64,000 nt of DNA, from NCBI RefSeq assembly GCF_001748385.1, contig NZ_BCLI01000004.1, forward strand, positions 62,001 through 126,000, in the 5' to 3' direction. Below are positions 24,853 to 33,366 of this stretch, in pieces. The stretch is from Vulcanisaeta thermophila (GTDB taxonomy: Archaea; Thermoproteota; Thermoprotei; Thermoproteales; Thermocladiaceae). Every line of letters begins with the position of its first letter. Within the stretch, counting starts at the first letter, position 1. The notes below the pieces were generated by a model. That model saw only the letters and a list, made by a program, of their open reading frames with translations, did not search any database and was not told the origin of the DNA. The position numbers and the translations under genes are program-made.

Positions 24853-25356
24853 CTAAGTAGTTATGCCCCAGGGTGATGCCAGGTATGCTGATACCGAGGA
24901 CACTACTGTGAAGCCCAGCAACACACCACTTTGGAACACACCCGAGATTAAGCCCCTTAGTCTGTAAACGCTCTCCATGGATATTGTGATCCCGTCAGAA
25001 ACATCACCACCAATGAATATTCCCTGTAGGGATCTGAGGAGTATTAGGAGTACCGTGGTGGCCACGCCAATCTGTGCGTAGGTGGGTAGGAAGCCCGTGA
25101 GCCCTATGGACAGGGAGTAACCAAGCACCGTTATAAGGAGTGAGTACCTACGGCCAAGCTTATCGCCTATGTAGCCAAATACAAAGCCACCAATGGGCCT
25201 GAAGAGCACGGTGAATACTATGGGCAGTGCTGAGTATAGTATTGCCAAGGCACCGCCAACCCTTGGGAAGAATAATTGACCGAGTATTGGTGAGGTAACT
25301 AGCACGGCGCCTAAGTCATAAGCGTCCATTATCCAGGACAGGTAACCACCAACCAC
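24853..25356 (-). pseudogene. N-terminal half of a frameshifted MFS transporter
   Basis: TMs 1-6 of an MFS transporter: GGYLSWIMDAYDLGAVL in TM1, the loop 2-3 signature GYIGDKLGRRYSLL, and RSLQGIFIGGDVSDG in TM4. It ends prematurely at TAG 24853-24855 after ASPWGITT. The start GTG 25356 is directly preceded by an in-frame TGA and lies inside the 3' end of the UbiA gene (41-nt overlap), so the N-terminus is unusually short. See the C-terminal half for the frame joint. Confidence 0.75.
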
Positions 25357-26164
25357 TCAGTACTCCCCTGAACATGGGCAATGCGTAGTAAATGGCCAGG
25401 GGCGCCGTGACCAGCGCCGCCAGGGCTAGTGTGAGTAGGTAGTTGAGGATTGCCGAGACCACCAACGAGGAATACAATATGCCCAGCAGGACGCCCGTGA
25501 GCACCCCACTACCCCTTGGACCCAGTACCACGGCTGCGGTCCTCTTACCCACCATGGCATCCGTCTCCCTATGAAGCATACCAGCCGATAATAGGGCTAG
25601 GAATGTGAAGCAGGCATTGGGTAGTGTGTTGATGAAGGGTGCAGGTGATAAATAACCAGTTTGGACCGCAAATGCACCAAGCCCAGTGAGTGGGCCAAGG
25701 GCCAGCGCAGCGAATACCTCCCCAAAACCCCTGTACCTAAGCCTCAATGGGGGCACCGAGTAGCTGATCCCCAGGAAGGCACCCGTGATTATTAGGATGA
25801 GGACCACAACCAGGTTGGTTATGAAACCCAGGTACAGACCTATGAGGGCAGCCACAAGGATTAATAAGTAGCCACCAGTCTCTATAGACCTCTCACTAAG
25901 CCCCAACTCTATTATTGGGTTCAACTTATGCCTAATATTTAACTTAACATACATAACATCAGCCCCCGACTTAAAATCATAGTAATCATTTATTAAATTC
26001 ACACCAGCCTGAGCTAACACCACACCCACGACCGTAAGCACATACCTAACAATATCAAACACACCCAGTAGGTAATAAGCCGTTAGTGCACCTATGGTTG
26101 CCGATATGGCGGTGGCCATTAGGGTCCTTGGGTTGGTGGCTATGAACCACTCCCTAACCCCCAT
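25316..26164 (-). CDS. UbiA-family prenyltransferase (MenA/UbiA-like)
   Basis: 282 aa from ATG 26164, chosen over the upstream TTG 26176 because the TATA-like box is 25 nt away. About eight or nine TMs. Motif I is NLINDYYDFKSGAD (NDxxD), binding the Mg-diphosphate of the prenyl donor; motif II lies in the region of SAGMLHRETDAMVGKR. It attaches a polyprenyl chain to an aromatic acceptor, probably the respiratory quinone; lipid synthesis is an alternative. The last residues (SGWWLPVLDNGRL) overlap the MFS gene and may be a frameshifted tail. Confidence 0.8.
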   Translation of the reverse strand: MGVREWFIATNPRTLMATAISATIGALTAYYLLGVFDIVRYVLTVVGVVLAQAGVNLINDYYDFKSGADVMYVKLNIRHKLNPIIELGLSERSIETGGYLLILVAALIGLYLGFITNLVVVLILIITGAFLGISYSVPPLRLRYRGFGEVFAALALGPLTGLGAFAVQTGYLSPAPFINTLPNACFTFLALLSAGMLHRETDAMVGKRTAAVVLGPRGSGVLTGVLLGILYSSLVVSAILNYLLTLALAALVTAPLAIYYALPMFRGVLSGWWLPVLDNGRL

Positions 26165-26182
26165 TAAAGCGTCCAATTAAAC

Positions 26183-26195
26183 TTAATATTTAAAT
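26183..26195 (-). promoter_or_regulatory. TATA-like box for the UbiA gene
   Basis: Minus-strand TTTAAATATTAAG at 26183-26195 is centred 25 nt before ATG 26164. Confidence 0.5.
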
Positions 26196-26271
26196 TATTT
26201 AAGAGCCTATTATTTTAACTAGATATGTTTAAGTGAATAGTTTTAAATATAAATACATTGTAATTAATAAG

Positions 26272-26622
26272 TCACCCAGTCTTGGCGGGTTTGCCGGTGA
26301 TTCCGTACTTACTAGCCCACTCCTCAAAGACCTTCTGCTCCTCGGGGGTTAGTGGGTGACTGAACCTGTACCAGTTATCCTTCTTCTTAGCGGTCTCGGG
26401 GGCCTCAGGGGTCTTCCATATGCAGTTCACTGGGCAGACTGGGATGCAGGAGAAGTCGTCATAGCACAAGTCCCATATTAACCTGGCCTTACCATTCTCA
26501 TCAAGCTCCCAAGCCTGGTATGGACAGACACTCACACAAGCACCACAACCAATGCATATGTCCTGGTCATCAATAACCCTTATATACTTTCTCAATTCCT
26601 CAGGGGATTTGGCTTGGGCCAT
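26272..26622 (-). CDS. Two-cluster ferredoxin-like protein near the nar operon
   Basis: About 116 aa. Cluster motif 1 is CIGCGACVSVCP and motif 2 CYDDFSCIPVCPVNC, followed by a C-terminal extension (FSHPLTPEEQKVFEEWASKYG). The second motif has longer spacing than CxxCxxCxxxC. It probably carries electrons; partners are unknown. ATG 26622 is preferred to the in-frame GTG 26631. A palindrome and a long inverted repeat lie upstream, suggesting regulated expression. Confidence 0.8.
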   Translation of the reverse strand: MAQAKSPEELRKYIRVIDDQDICIGCGACVSVCPYQAWELDENGKARLIWDLCYDDFSCIPVCPVNCIWKTPEAPETAKKKDNWYRFSHPLTPEEQKVFEEWASKYGITGKPAKTG

Positions 26623-26628
26623 ATTGGT

Positions 26629-26640
26629 CACTCTAGAGTG
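26629..26640. promoter_or_regulatory. 12-bp palindrome at the ferredoxin transcription start region
   Basis: CACTCTAGAGTG is a perfect palindrome between the TATA-like box (about 26659-26665) and the ferredoxin start codon, placed where a repressor could block initiation. Confidence 0.4.
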
Positions 26641-27010
26641 AAAAATAGGGCTTAATAAGTATATATGTTGAGACTATCATTCGAAAACTCCACATCACCA
26701 GTCTCAAGACATCTTTAAATTATTATAGTGACTGACGTGTAGTGATTAATTACTTATTTTACAAGTTAAGCACATGATAAAAACATTTAGGTACGGTATG
26801 GTTTTGACCACGGTATGGCTGGTTACTTTTTGGGTTTCAGGGATGTGAGGGTGTTTTTACAGGGATCGCTGTAATAATGATTGGGGTTTGGCTAGGATTA
26901 GGCAATGCAGAGTAGAGGCTTGAGGCTTAGGTGGTATTGAGTATATGGGGTTTGTTATAGGGTGTTAATGAAATAGGTAAGGAAGTAAGTAGTCATGTCC
27001 CTCATTTGGG
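26632..27010. other. Gene-free 379-bp interval between narJ and the ferredoxin gene
   Basis: No gene was found. It holds the ferredoxin TATA-like box, an 8-bp inverted repeat TTGAGACT (26668-26675)/AGTCTCAA (26700-26707), and a direct repeat ACGGTATGG at 26793-26801 and 26810-26818. Between the two copies is GGTTTTGACC. The left part is AT-rich. Together these look like a regulatory region rather than decayed coding sequence. Confidence 0.5.
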
Positions 27011-27550
27011 TCACTGTACCTGATTGGTTCTAATATTCTTCTCAATGTTTATTAAAACCTCCCTTAATGCCTTGAATAATGGGTGGTATGGATTATTATC
27101 CCTGTGTAAATTATAGTATACCTTACTAACTGCTTTAACGGTAAGTTTGATTATTGGTTCCGCCTCTTCGTGAATCCCCACGTTCGTGAGGAAATCCAGG
27201 AAGGTGAGTAGGTTATCGGGTAATTCCCCTTCCCGAACCCTGTATCCATACTTATGGTATAGGGATAGAAACATGGCCAATGCCCTACCTCTCCATTTGT
27301 CATTACCGTAGATGTGGTATGTGATGTACATATTGGTCTTTGGTGATAAGTCAAAGGTTTTCACGTATAATTGCTGTAGGTCATAGATTTCGTAACCCTT
27401 AATGCCCTCGATAAAGGCCCTTACGTGTCCACACTCGTTGCAGTTCTGCATGTTCTTTAGTATCTCGTTGAGCCTTTCCATGTAGTCATGGTCTGGGTAT
27501 TGTAATAACTCCTTAATTATCCTCAATAGGCTTAGGTAGTTGCTCATCAT
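27011..27550 (-). CDS. narJ: Nitrate reductase assembly chaperone NarJ-like
   Basis: 179 aa, all-helical TorD/NarJ-type chaperone that inserts the molybdenum cofactor and matures NarG. Visible: LLRIIKELLQYPDHDYMERLNE at the start, YHIYGNDKWRGRALAMFL in the middle (family Y..YG...RG.ALa pattern), and LPDNLLTFLDFL. Its ATG overlaps the narH stop (ATGA), marking it as the last gene of the operon. Confidence 0.85.
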   Translation of the reverse strand: MMSNYLSLLRIIKELLQYPDHDYMERLNEILKNMQNCNECGHVRAFIEGIKGYEIYDLQQLYVKTFDLSPKTNMYITYHIYGNDKWRGRALAMFLSLYHKYGYRVREGELPDNLLTFLDFLTNVGIHEEAEPIIKLTVKAVSKVYYNLHRDNNPYHPLFKALREVLINIEKNIRTNQVQ

Positions 27551-29067
27551 TTGAAGTCATCCCTCCTAATCCTTATTTTTATCCTCCCATTGGATGCAAC
27601 GCTTTGTCTAGTCTCAGGCACTGCCTCCCTGAATTGTTCATAACCGCACATGCCCTGTTCGGTGTATGGATTCACCATGGACTCCCTGTGAGACTTAGGT
27701 ATTACGAACCTATCCTCGTACTTAGCAATGGCCAGGAGTTTATGCATTTCCAAGGCATCCTTACTGGTGAGTCCAACCTCCTTAAGTGCATCCTCATTGG
27801 GGCTTCCCAATTCCAGGCTTCTCATGTATATCCTAACAGCCATTAACTTCTTAAGTGCCATCCTTACCAATTCCTCATTACCAGCGGTGAACATGCTCGC
27901 CAAGTACTTAATCGGTATCCTGAGCTTATCAATCCTTGGGAAGACATCCTCAGGCGCCAATTCGCCAATATCCTCGCCATTGAATAACCTTAAAACGGGG
28001 CTTAGTGGTGGTATGTAGAACACCATGGGTAGCGTTCTATATTCAGGGTGGAGTGGAAATGCTATCCTCCACTTCTTCACAAACTTGTAGGTTGGTGATC
28101 TCTGGGCAGCTTCTATCCAGTCATCCCAAACGCCGTTCTCCCTAGCGTTGTTAATAACCTCGGGGTCCCAGGGATCCGCTATTACCGATAATTGGGCATC
28201 CACAAGCTTCTTGGGGTCTGGCTCCGAGGCTGCCTTAAGTACGGAGTCCGCATCATAGAGCAGGATCCCTATGTACCTTATCCTACCCACACAGGTCTCC
28301 GCGCACACTGTGGGTAATCCATTCTCAATCCTGGGGTAGCAAAATACGCACTTCTCAGCCTTATGAGTCCTCCAGTTAAAGTACACCTTCTTGTATGGGC
28401 ATGCAGATACGCAGAACCTCCAACCCCTACACCTACCCTGATCCACGAGCACTATTCCATCCTCCTCACGCTTATAGATGGCGCCTGATGGGCATGCAGC
28501 CACGCAGGGTGGATTGAGGCAGTGGTTGCATATCCTAGGCAAGTAGAACATAAACACCCTCTCAAATTCTATCTTAATCTCCTCCTCTATACCGCTCAAG
28601 TTGGGATCCATGAGCGCCAGGTCAGGCGAGCCTGCTAGATCGTCGTCCCAATTAGGTCCCCACTGCACCGCCATGTAGTCACCCGTGATTAGGGATTTGG
28701 GTTTGGCAATGGGTTGCTCATCATCGCTGGCGGTTATTAGCTTCTCATAATCATAGGTCCAGGGCTCGTAGTAATCATCGATCGTGGGCAGGTATGGGTT
28801 GTAGAATATCCTCAGGAGCCTTGATACCTTACCGCCAATCCTAAGTTTCAATTTACCCCTGTCCAGTACCCAACCACCTCTGTACCTATCCTGGTCCTCC
28901 CAACGCTTTGGATAACCAACACCTGGCCTTGTCTCCACATTGTTCCACCACATGTACTCAGCACCTGGCCTATTGGTCCATGTGTTCTTGCACGTGATAC
29001 TGCACGTGTGGCATCCAATGCACTTGTCCAGGTTCATAACCATGGATACGTGGGCTAGGATCCTCAT
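27547..29067 (-). CDS. narH: Respiratory nitrate reductase beta subunit
   Basis: 506 aa Fe-S electron-transfer subunit. Motifs: CIGCHTCSITCKNTW (residues ~16-30), CNHCLNPPCVAACPSG, CRGWRFCVSACPYKK with Trp in place of one Cys (the NarH 3Fe-4S cluster), and CVFCYPR. It carries electrons from NarI haem to NarG. It overlaps narG and narJ by 4 nt each. No signal peptide is seen. Confidence 0.96.
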   Translation of the reverse strand: MRILAHVSMVMNLDKCIGCHTCSITCKNTWTNRPGAEYMWWNNVETRPGVGYPKRWEDQDRYRGGWVLDRGKLKLRIGGKVSRLLRIFYNPYLPTIDDYYEPWTYDYEKLITASDDEQPIAKPKSLITGDYMAVQWGPNWDDDLAGSPDLALMDPNLSGIEEEIKIEFERVFMFYLPRICNHCLNPPCVAACPSGAIYKREEDGIVLVDQGRCRGWRFCVSACPYKKVYFNWRTHKAEKCVFCYPRIENGLPTVCAETCVGRIRYIGILLYDADSVLKAASEPDPKKLVDAQLSVIADPWDPEVINNARENGVWDDWIEAAQRSPTYKFVKKWRIAFPLHPEYRTLPMVFYIPPLSPVLRLFNGEDIGELAPEDVFPRIDKLRIPIKYLASMFTAGNEELVRMALKKLMAVRIYMRSLELGSPNEDALKEVGLTSKDALEMHKLLAIAKYEDRFVIPKSHRESMVNPYTEQGMCGYEQFREAVPETRQSVASNGRIKIRIRRDDFK

Positions 29068-32000
29068 GCCCTCACCCCAAGCCTCCTTATTAGTACCACC
29101 TCATCCCTCTGGGTCCCCACTGGCCCGTAGTAATTGACTGACCAGCTCAGCTGCGCATAACCACCAATCATGTGGGTTGGCTTAACCCTAACCCTAGTGA
29201 CACTGTTATGCACACCACCTGGTCTTCCCGTTATTGACGACCTACCCACATTAACAGTCCTCTCCTGTGCATGGTACATAATGGCCACACCCCTGGGTAT
29301 CCTCACGGTCACGACTGCCCTGGCGACCACGACCCCATTCCTATTGATCACCTCAACCCAGTCATTATCCTTAATGCCCACTTCCCTGGCATCCTCGTGG
29401 TTTAGCCAAATGACGGGTCCTCCCCTGAACAGGGTTAGCATTATCTGATTATCCATGTAAGTGGAGTGTATTTGCCACTTACCATGGGGTGTTAAGTACC
29501 TGACCACCAGAACCTTACCATTAATGGGGGCTCCCTCTCCCGGATTAAATGGTGATTGAACAACGGGCGGTTTGTACGTGGGTAACTGCTCGCCAAACTC
29601 CATTATCCACTCGTGATCCAGGTAAACATGTTGCCTACCCGTTAATGTTCTCCAGGGCACTAGATCCTCAACATTCAATGCAAAGGGTGTGTATGGCCTC
29701 CCCTCAGACTCCTTACCACTCCAAATGGGGCTCCTAAGAACCCTCCTGGGTTGGTACGCTAAGTCATCAAAGTGAATAATCACCTCCCTCTGATCCTCAG
29801 CAATATGCGTAAGCCTTAACCCAGTCCTCTCCTCAAGCGACTTATACGCTTTGTAGGATACCTCACCATTGGTTACGCTGGATAGGTGAAGTATGGCCTC
29901 GGCCACCTGCTTATCACTAGCAATTAATGGGTGGCCATGCTCATCAAAACCGTTAAGCTTACCAACACCCTCATACTCCCTCTCCGCACTCCATGCAATA
30001 CCCTTGACGCCCATGGACTTTGATATCAAGGGTCCCAGGGTGATCATCCTATGGTAGACATCGCAGTAGTCCCTCTCTATGATGGTTATGTTGGGCTCGG
30101 AATTACCACCGCTCAATTCACCGGGCGTGTCGTGTAGTTGTGGGGTTACGACCACGTCCCTAACCCTACCCAGGTACTTACATGCCATTCCCGAGAAGAC
30201 CCTGGCCAGGTTAACGAATATATCCCAATCGGACTTTGCCTCCCAGGGTGGTGGTACGGCCTGGTTGAATGGGTGTATGAATGGGTGTAGGTCGGTGGTG
30301 CTTAGGTCATTCTTCTCATACCACGTGGCCGCGGGTAGGACAATGTCTGAGTACAGGGCTGAGGTACTCATTCTAAAGTCCAGGGTTACCACAAGATCCA
30401 GCTTACCAATGGGCGCCTGCTCACGCCACACCACCTCCCTTGGCTTTATCAATCCCTCCTTGGCCATTACGGAGTTATCCGCACCTAATAGGTGCTTTAG
30501 TATGTACTCATGGCCCTTACCTGACGATGCCAGGAAGTTAGCCCTCCACATGAATAATATCCTTGGGAAGTTCTCTGGATTGTCCGGGTCCTCTATTGAG
30601 AATTTAATCCTGCCCTCCCTCAGGGATTTCCTGACGTAATTCACCACGTCATCATCAGACGTGGCGCCCGACCTAACAGCATCCTCATAAAGCCTTATTG
30701 GGTTCACGTTGAACTGCGGGTAGAATGGTAACCAACCCCTCCTAACTGCGATCACGTTGTAATCAACGGGGTGTTCGTACTGGGGGTTGACGCCCACGTT
30801 CTTCATGTTGAGATCCTCATACCTAAATTGATCGCTATGTACGTAAACCCAGGAAGTCGTGTTCTGGAGCCTCGGTGGTCTATACCAATCCTGTGCAAAG
30901 GCTATTTGTGACCAGGAATCCAGGGGCCTAACCTTTTCCTGACCCACGTAGTGTGCCCAACCACCGCCATTGACGCCTATGGTGCCCAGCAGCATCAGCA
31001 TTGTTATGATGGCCCTGTAGATAAGGTCTGAATTATACCAGTGGTTAACCCCCGAGCCTATTATCACCATGGACTTACCCCTGGTCAACTCCGCATTTCT
31101 TGCGAATTCCCTGGCAACCCTAATTACGACCCTCCTATCAACCCCCGTTATCCCCTCCTGCCACGCTGGTGTGAATGGTTTATTATCATCGTAGGACTTG
31201 GGGTAATCCCCAGGTAAGCCCCTGTCAATGCCCACGTGGGCCAGTAATAAGTCGTAGACTGTGGTCACCAGTAACTCCTTGCCATTAACCATCACCCTCC
31301 TAATGGGTACTCCCCTAACAATTGGTATTGGACCCTTTTCATCAAATACGAATGTCTTAACCAGCACAACATCATCATGAACACCCAGTAATGTTAGTAA
31401 TGGGTCTATACGGTTACCCGTCAGTGAGTCCTCAAGCTTAAGGTTCCACTTACCCTCATCACTCCACCTGAAGCCAATACTCCCATTGGGTATCACGGGC
31501 CCCTTGGTTATTGAGTCGAGGACCACGGTCTTCCACTCAGCATTGGGTGTGTTAATTCCGAGGTCCGAGGCCCTAAGGAGCCTCCTGGGTACGTACTCAC
31601 TACCCTCCCTCTCTAGGATGACCAGGAATGGTAGGTCCGTGTACCTCTTAACGTAATCAATGAAGTAATCCACCTGCCTATCCACATAGAATTCGCGTAG
31701 TATGACGTGCACCATGGCCATGGCCAGGGCAGCGTCAGTGCCAGGTTTGGGTGATATCCATAGGTCCGCGAATTTCGTCACGTCGGTATAGTCGCTGGTC
31801 ACCACGACAACCTTAGTACCCTTATACCTAGCCTCGGCCAGGAAGTGCGCGTCTGGTGTTCTTGTCATGGCGACGTTGGTACCCCATACTATTATGTACA
31901 TTGAGTTATACCAATCAGCGCTCTCGTGAACATCTGTCTGCTCACCCCAGACCTGCGGTGATGCTATGGGTAGGTCCGCGTACCAATCATAGAAGCTTAG

Positions 32001-32648
32001 CATGACACCGCCTATTAACTCCAGGAACCTCGCACCTGAGGAGAAGCTGACCATGGACATGGCGGGTATTGGGGTGAACCCGAATATCCTGTCTGGACCA
32101 TACCTCATTATAGTGTATATCAATGCTGCGGAGATGAGCTCCAGCACCTCATCCCAGGATGCCCTAACGAAGCCGCCCTTACCCCTTGCGGATTTATAGC
32201 GGGCGCTTAACTCGGGGTTCGTTACTATGTATTCCCAAGCCCTCACGGGGTCGCCGGTCCTGGCCAGGGCTTCGCGCCACAGCCTCATTAGCTCGCCCCT
32301 AACGTATGGGTACTTCACCCTCAATGGGCTGTATATGTACCAGGAGAATGAGGCGCCCCTTGGGCACCCCCTGGGCTCGTATTCAGGCATTGATGGGCCG
32401 TTGGTTGGGTAGTCCACGGCCTGGTGCTCCCAAACCACTATGCCATCCTTAACGTAAATCCTCCAACTGCAGGAACCCGTGCAGTTAACGCCGTGGGTCG
32501 ACCTAACAACTTTATCGTACTGCCACCTATCCCTGTAAAGCTCCTCCCAGGCCCTATCAGCATTATCAACCTCGCTCCACCCATTATTAAACCTCTCCCT
32601 GGGCAGGAAGTGCCTAAAGATCTCCCTTAGGAAGTTGGCCTTAGGCAT
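29064..32648 (-). CDS. narG: Respiratory nitrate reductase alpha subunit
   Basis: About 1194 aa molybdopterin (bis-MGD) catalytic subunit. The HxxxCxxxCx34C motif that binds FS0 is intact (His52, Cys56, Cys60, Cys95 counting from ATG 32648). The Mo-ligand Asp block is present (GEQTDVHESADWYNS). The N-terminus MPKANFLREIFRHFLPRERF lacks a twin-arginine RRxFLK signal, unlike many archaeal Nar enzymes, so the active site may face the cytoplasm. A TTG two codons upstream is in frame; ATG is preferred. Operonic with narI upstream and narH downstream. Confidence 0.96.
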   Translation of the reverse strand: MPKANFLREIFRHFLPRERFNNGWSEVDNADRAWEELYRDRWQYDKVVRSTHGVNCTGSCSWRIYVKDGIVVWEHQAVDYPTNGPSMPEYEPRGCPRGASFSWYIYSPLRVKYPYVRGELMRLWREALARTGDPVRAWEYIVTNPELSARYKSARGKGGFVRASWDEVLELISAALIYTIMRYGPDRIFGFTPIPAMSMVSFSSGARFLELIGGVMLSFYDWYADLPIASPQVWGEQTDVHESADWYNSMYIIVWGTNVAMTRTPDAHFLAEARYKGTKVVVVTSDYTDVTKFADLWISPKPGTDAALAMAMVHVILREFYVDRQVDYFIDYVKRYTDLPFLVILEREGSEYVPRRLLRASDLGINTPNAEWKTVVLDSITKGPVIPNGSIGFRWSDEGKWNLKLEDSLTGNRIDPLLTLLGVHDDVVLVKTFVFDEKGPIPIVRGVPIRRVMVNGKELLVTTVYDLLLAHVGIDRGLPGDYPKSYDDNKPFTPAWQEGITGVDRRVVIRVAREFARNAELTRGKSMVIIGSGVNHWYNSDLIYRAIITMLMLLGTIGVNGGGWAHYVGQEKVRPLDSWSQIAFAQDWYRPPRLQNTTSWVYVHSDQFRYEDLNMKNVGVNPQYEHPVDYNVIAVRRGWLPFYPQFNVNPIRLYEDAVRSGATSDDDVVNYVRKSLREGRIKFSIEDPDNPENFPRILFMWRANFLASSGKGHEYILKHLLGADNSVMAKEGLIKPREVVWREQAPIGKLDLVVTLDFRMSTSALYSDIVLPAATWYEKNDLSTTDLHPFIHPFNQAVPPPWEAKSDWDIFVNLARVFSGMACKYLGRVRDVVVTPQLHDTPGELSGGNSEPNITIIERDYCDVYHRMITLGPLISKSMGVKGIAWSAEREYEGVGKLNGFDEHGHPLIASDKQVAEAILHLSSVTNGEVSYKAYKSLEERTGLRLTHIAEDQREVIIHFDDLAYQPRRVLRSPIWSGKESEGRPYTPFALNVEDLVPWRTLTGRQHVYLDHEWIMEFGEQLPTYKPPVVQSPFNPGEGAPINGKVLVVRYLTPHGKWQIHSTYMDNQIMLTLFRGGPVIWLNHEDAREVGIKDNDWVEVINRNGVVVARAVVTVRIPRGVAIMYHAQERTVNVGRSSITGRPGGVHNSVTRVRVKPTHMIGGYAQLSWSVNYYGPVGTQRDEVVLIRRLGVRA

Positions 32649-33366
32649 GTACAACCACCTCGGGCCTCCTAGACCTCCTGTACAGTACCCAAGCCCTCCT
32701 TAAGTAGAATATTGGGTAACTCCACACATGGACTAACCTGGTGAATGGCCATACTAGGAATACCATGTAGGCAAATACTATATGTAACTGGAATGATAAG
32801 GGCACGCTTAGCATGTACGAGGCGTTGGGCTGCAGGGTCAGGACAGACCTAACCCAGGCACCAATGGTTGATCTGTAGGGGAATGGCGCTACGACCACGT
32901 CATAATACAGGGTATTGTATAACCCAATGGTCATGGTTATTATAATGAGCACTAAAATCAGGAAATCACTTAAATCGCTGGTCCTCCTAACCCTGGTGAT
33001 GAGGGTCCTCCTCAGTAGTAGGATCCAGGCACCCACATAAGCCACAAGGCCCGACGCACCCCCTAGAACAATGGCAACACGGTGATAAGCCTCGCTACTC
33101 ACACCCATGGCTGTTGTTACGCTGGGTGGCACCAGCAGCCCCACTATGTGGCCCAGGATTACTATCAATATACCCCAGTGGAATAACTGACTACCCAGGC
33201 TGAGCCATCTCTTCTCCAGGATCTCACTGGACTTTGAGGTCCATAGGTACTGATCCACGGAGTATCTGTACACATGACCCGCTATGAAAACCACAATGAC
33301 AATGTACGGTAATGAAACCCAAAGAACCTCATCCAACGGTGTCACCGTAGCCATACCCATTATCAC
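32641..33366 (-). CDS. narI: Respiratory nitrate reductase gamma (cytochrome b) subunit
   Basis: 241 aa with five TM segments. Candidate haem-b histidines lie in GHVYRYS, LFHWGI, GHIVGLL, QLHIVFAY and RLVHVWS, fitting NarI, which oxidises quinol and anchors NarGH. Its place upstream of narG is unusual, since bacterial operons end with narI. Start is GTG 33366 overlapping the narK stop; ATG 33360 is possible. Confidence 0.85.
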   Translation of the reverse strand: MIMGMATVTPLDEVLWVSLPYIVIVVFIAGHVYRYSVDQYLWTSKSSEILEKRWLSLGSQLFHWGILIVILGHIVGLLVPPSVTTAMGVSSEAYHRVAIVLGGASGLVAYVGAWILLLRRTLITRVRRTSDLSDFLILVLIIITMTIGLYNTLYYDVVVAPFPYRSTIGAWVRSVLTLQPNASYMLSVPLSFQLHIVFAYMVFLVWPFTRLVHVWSYPIFYLRRAWVLYRRSRRPEVVVHA

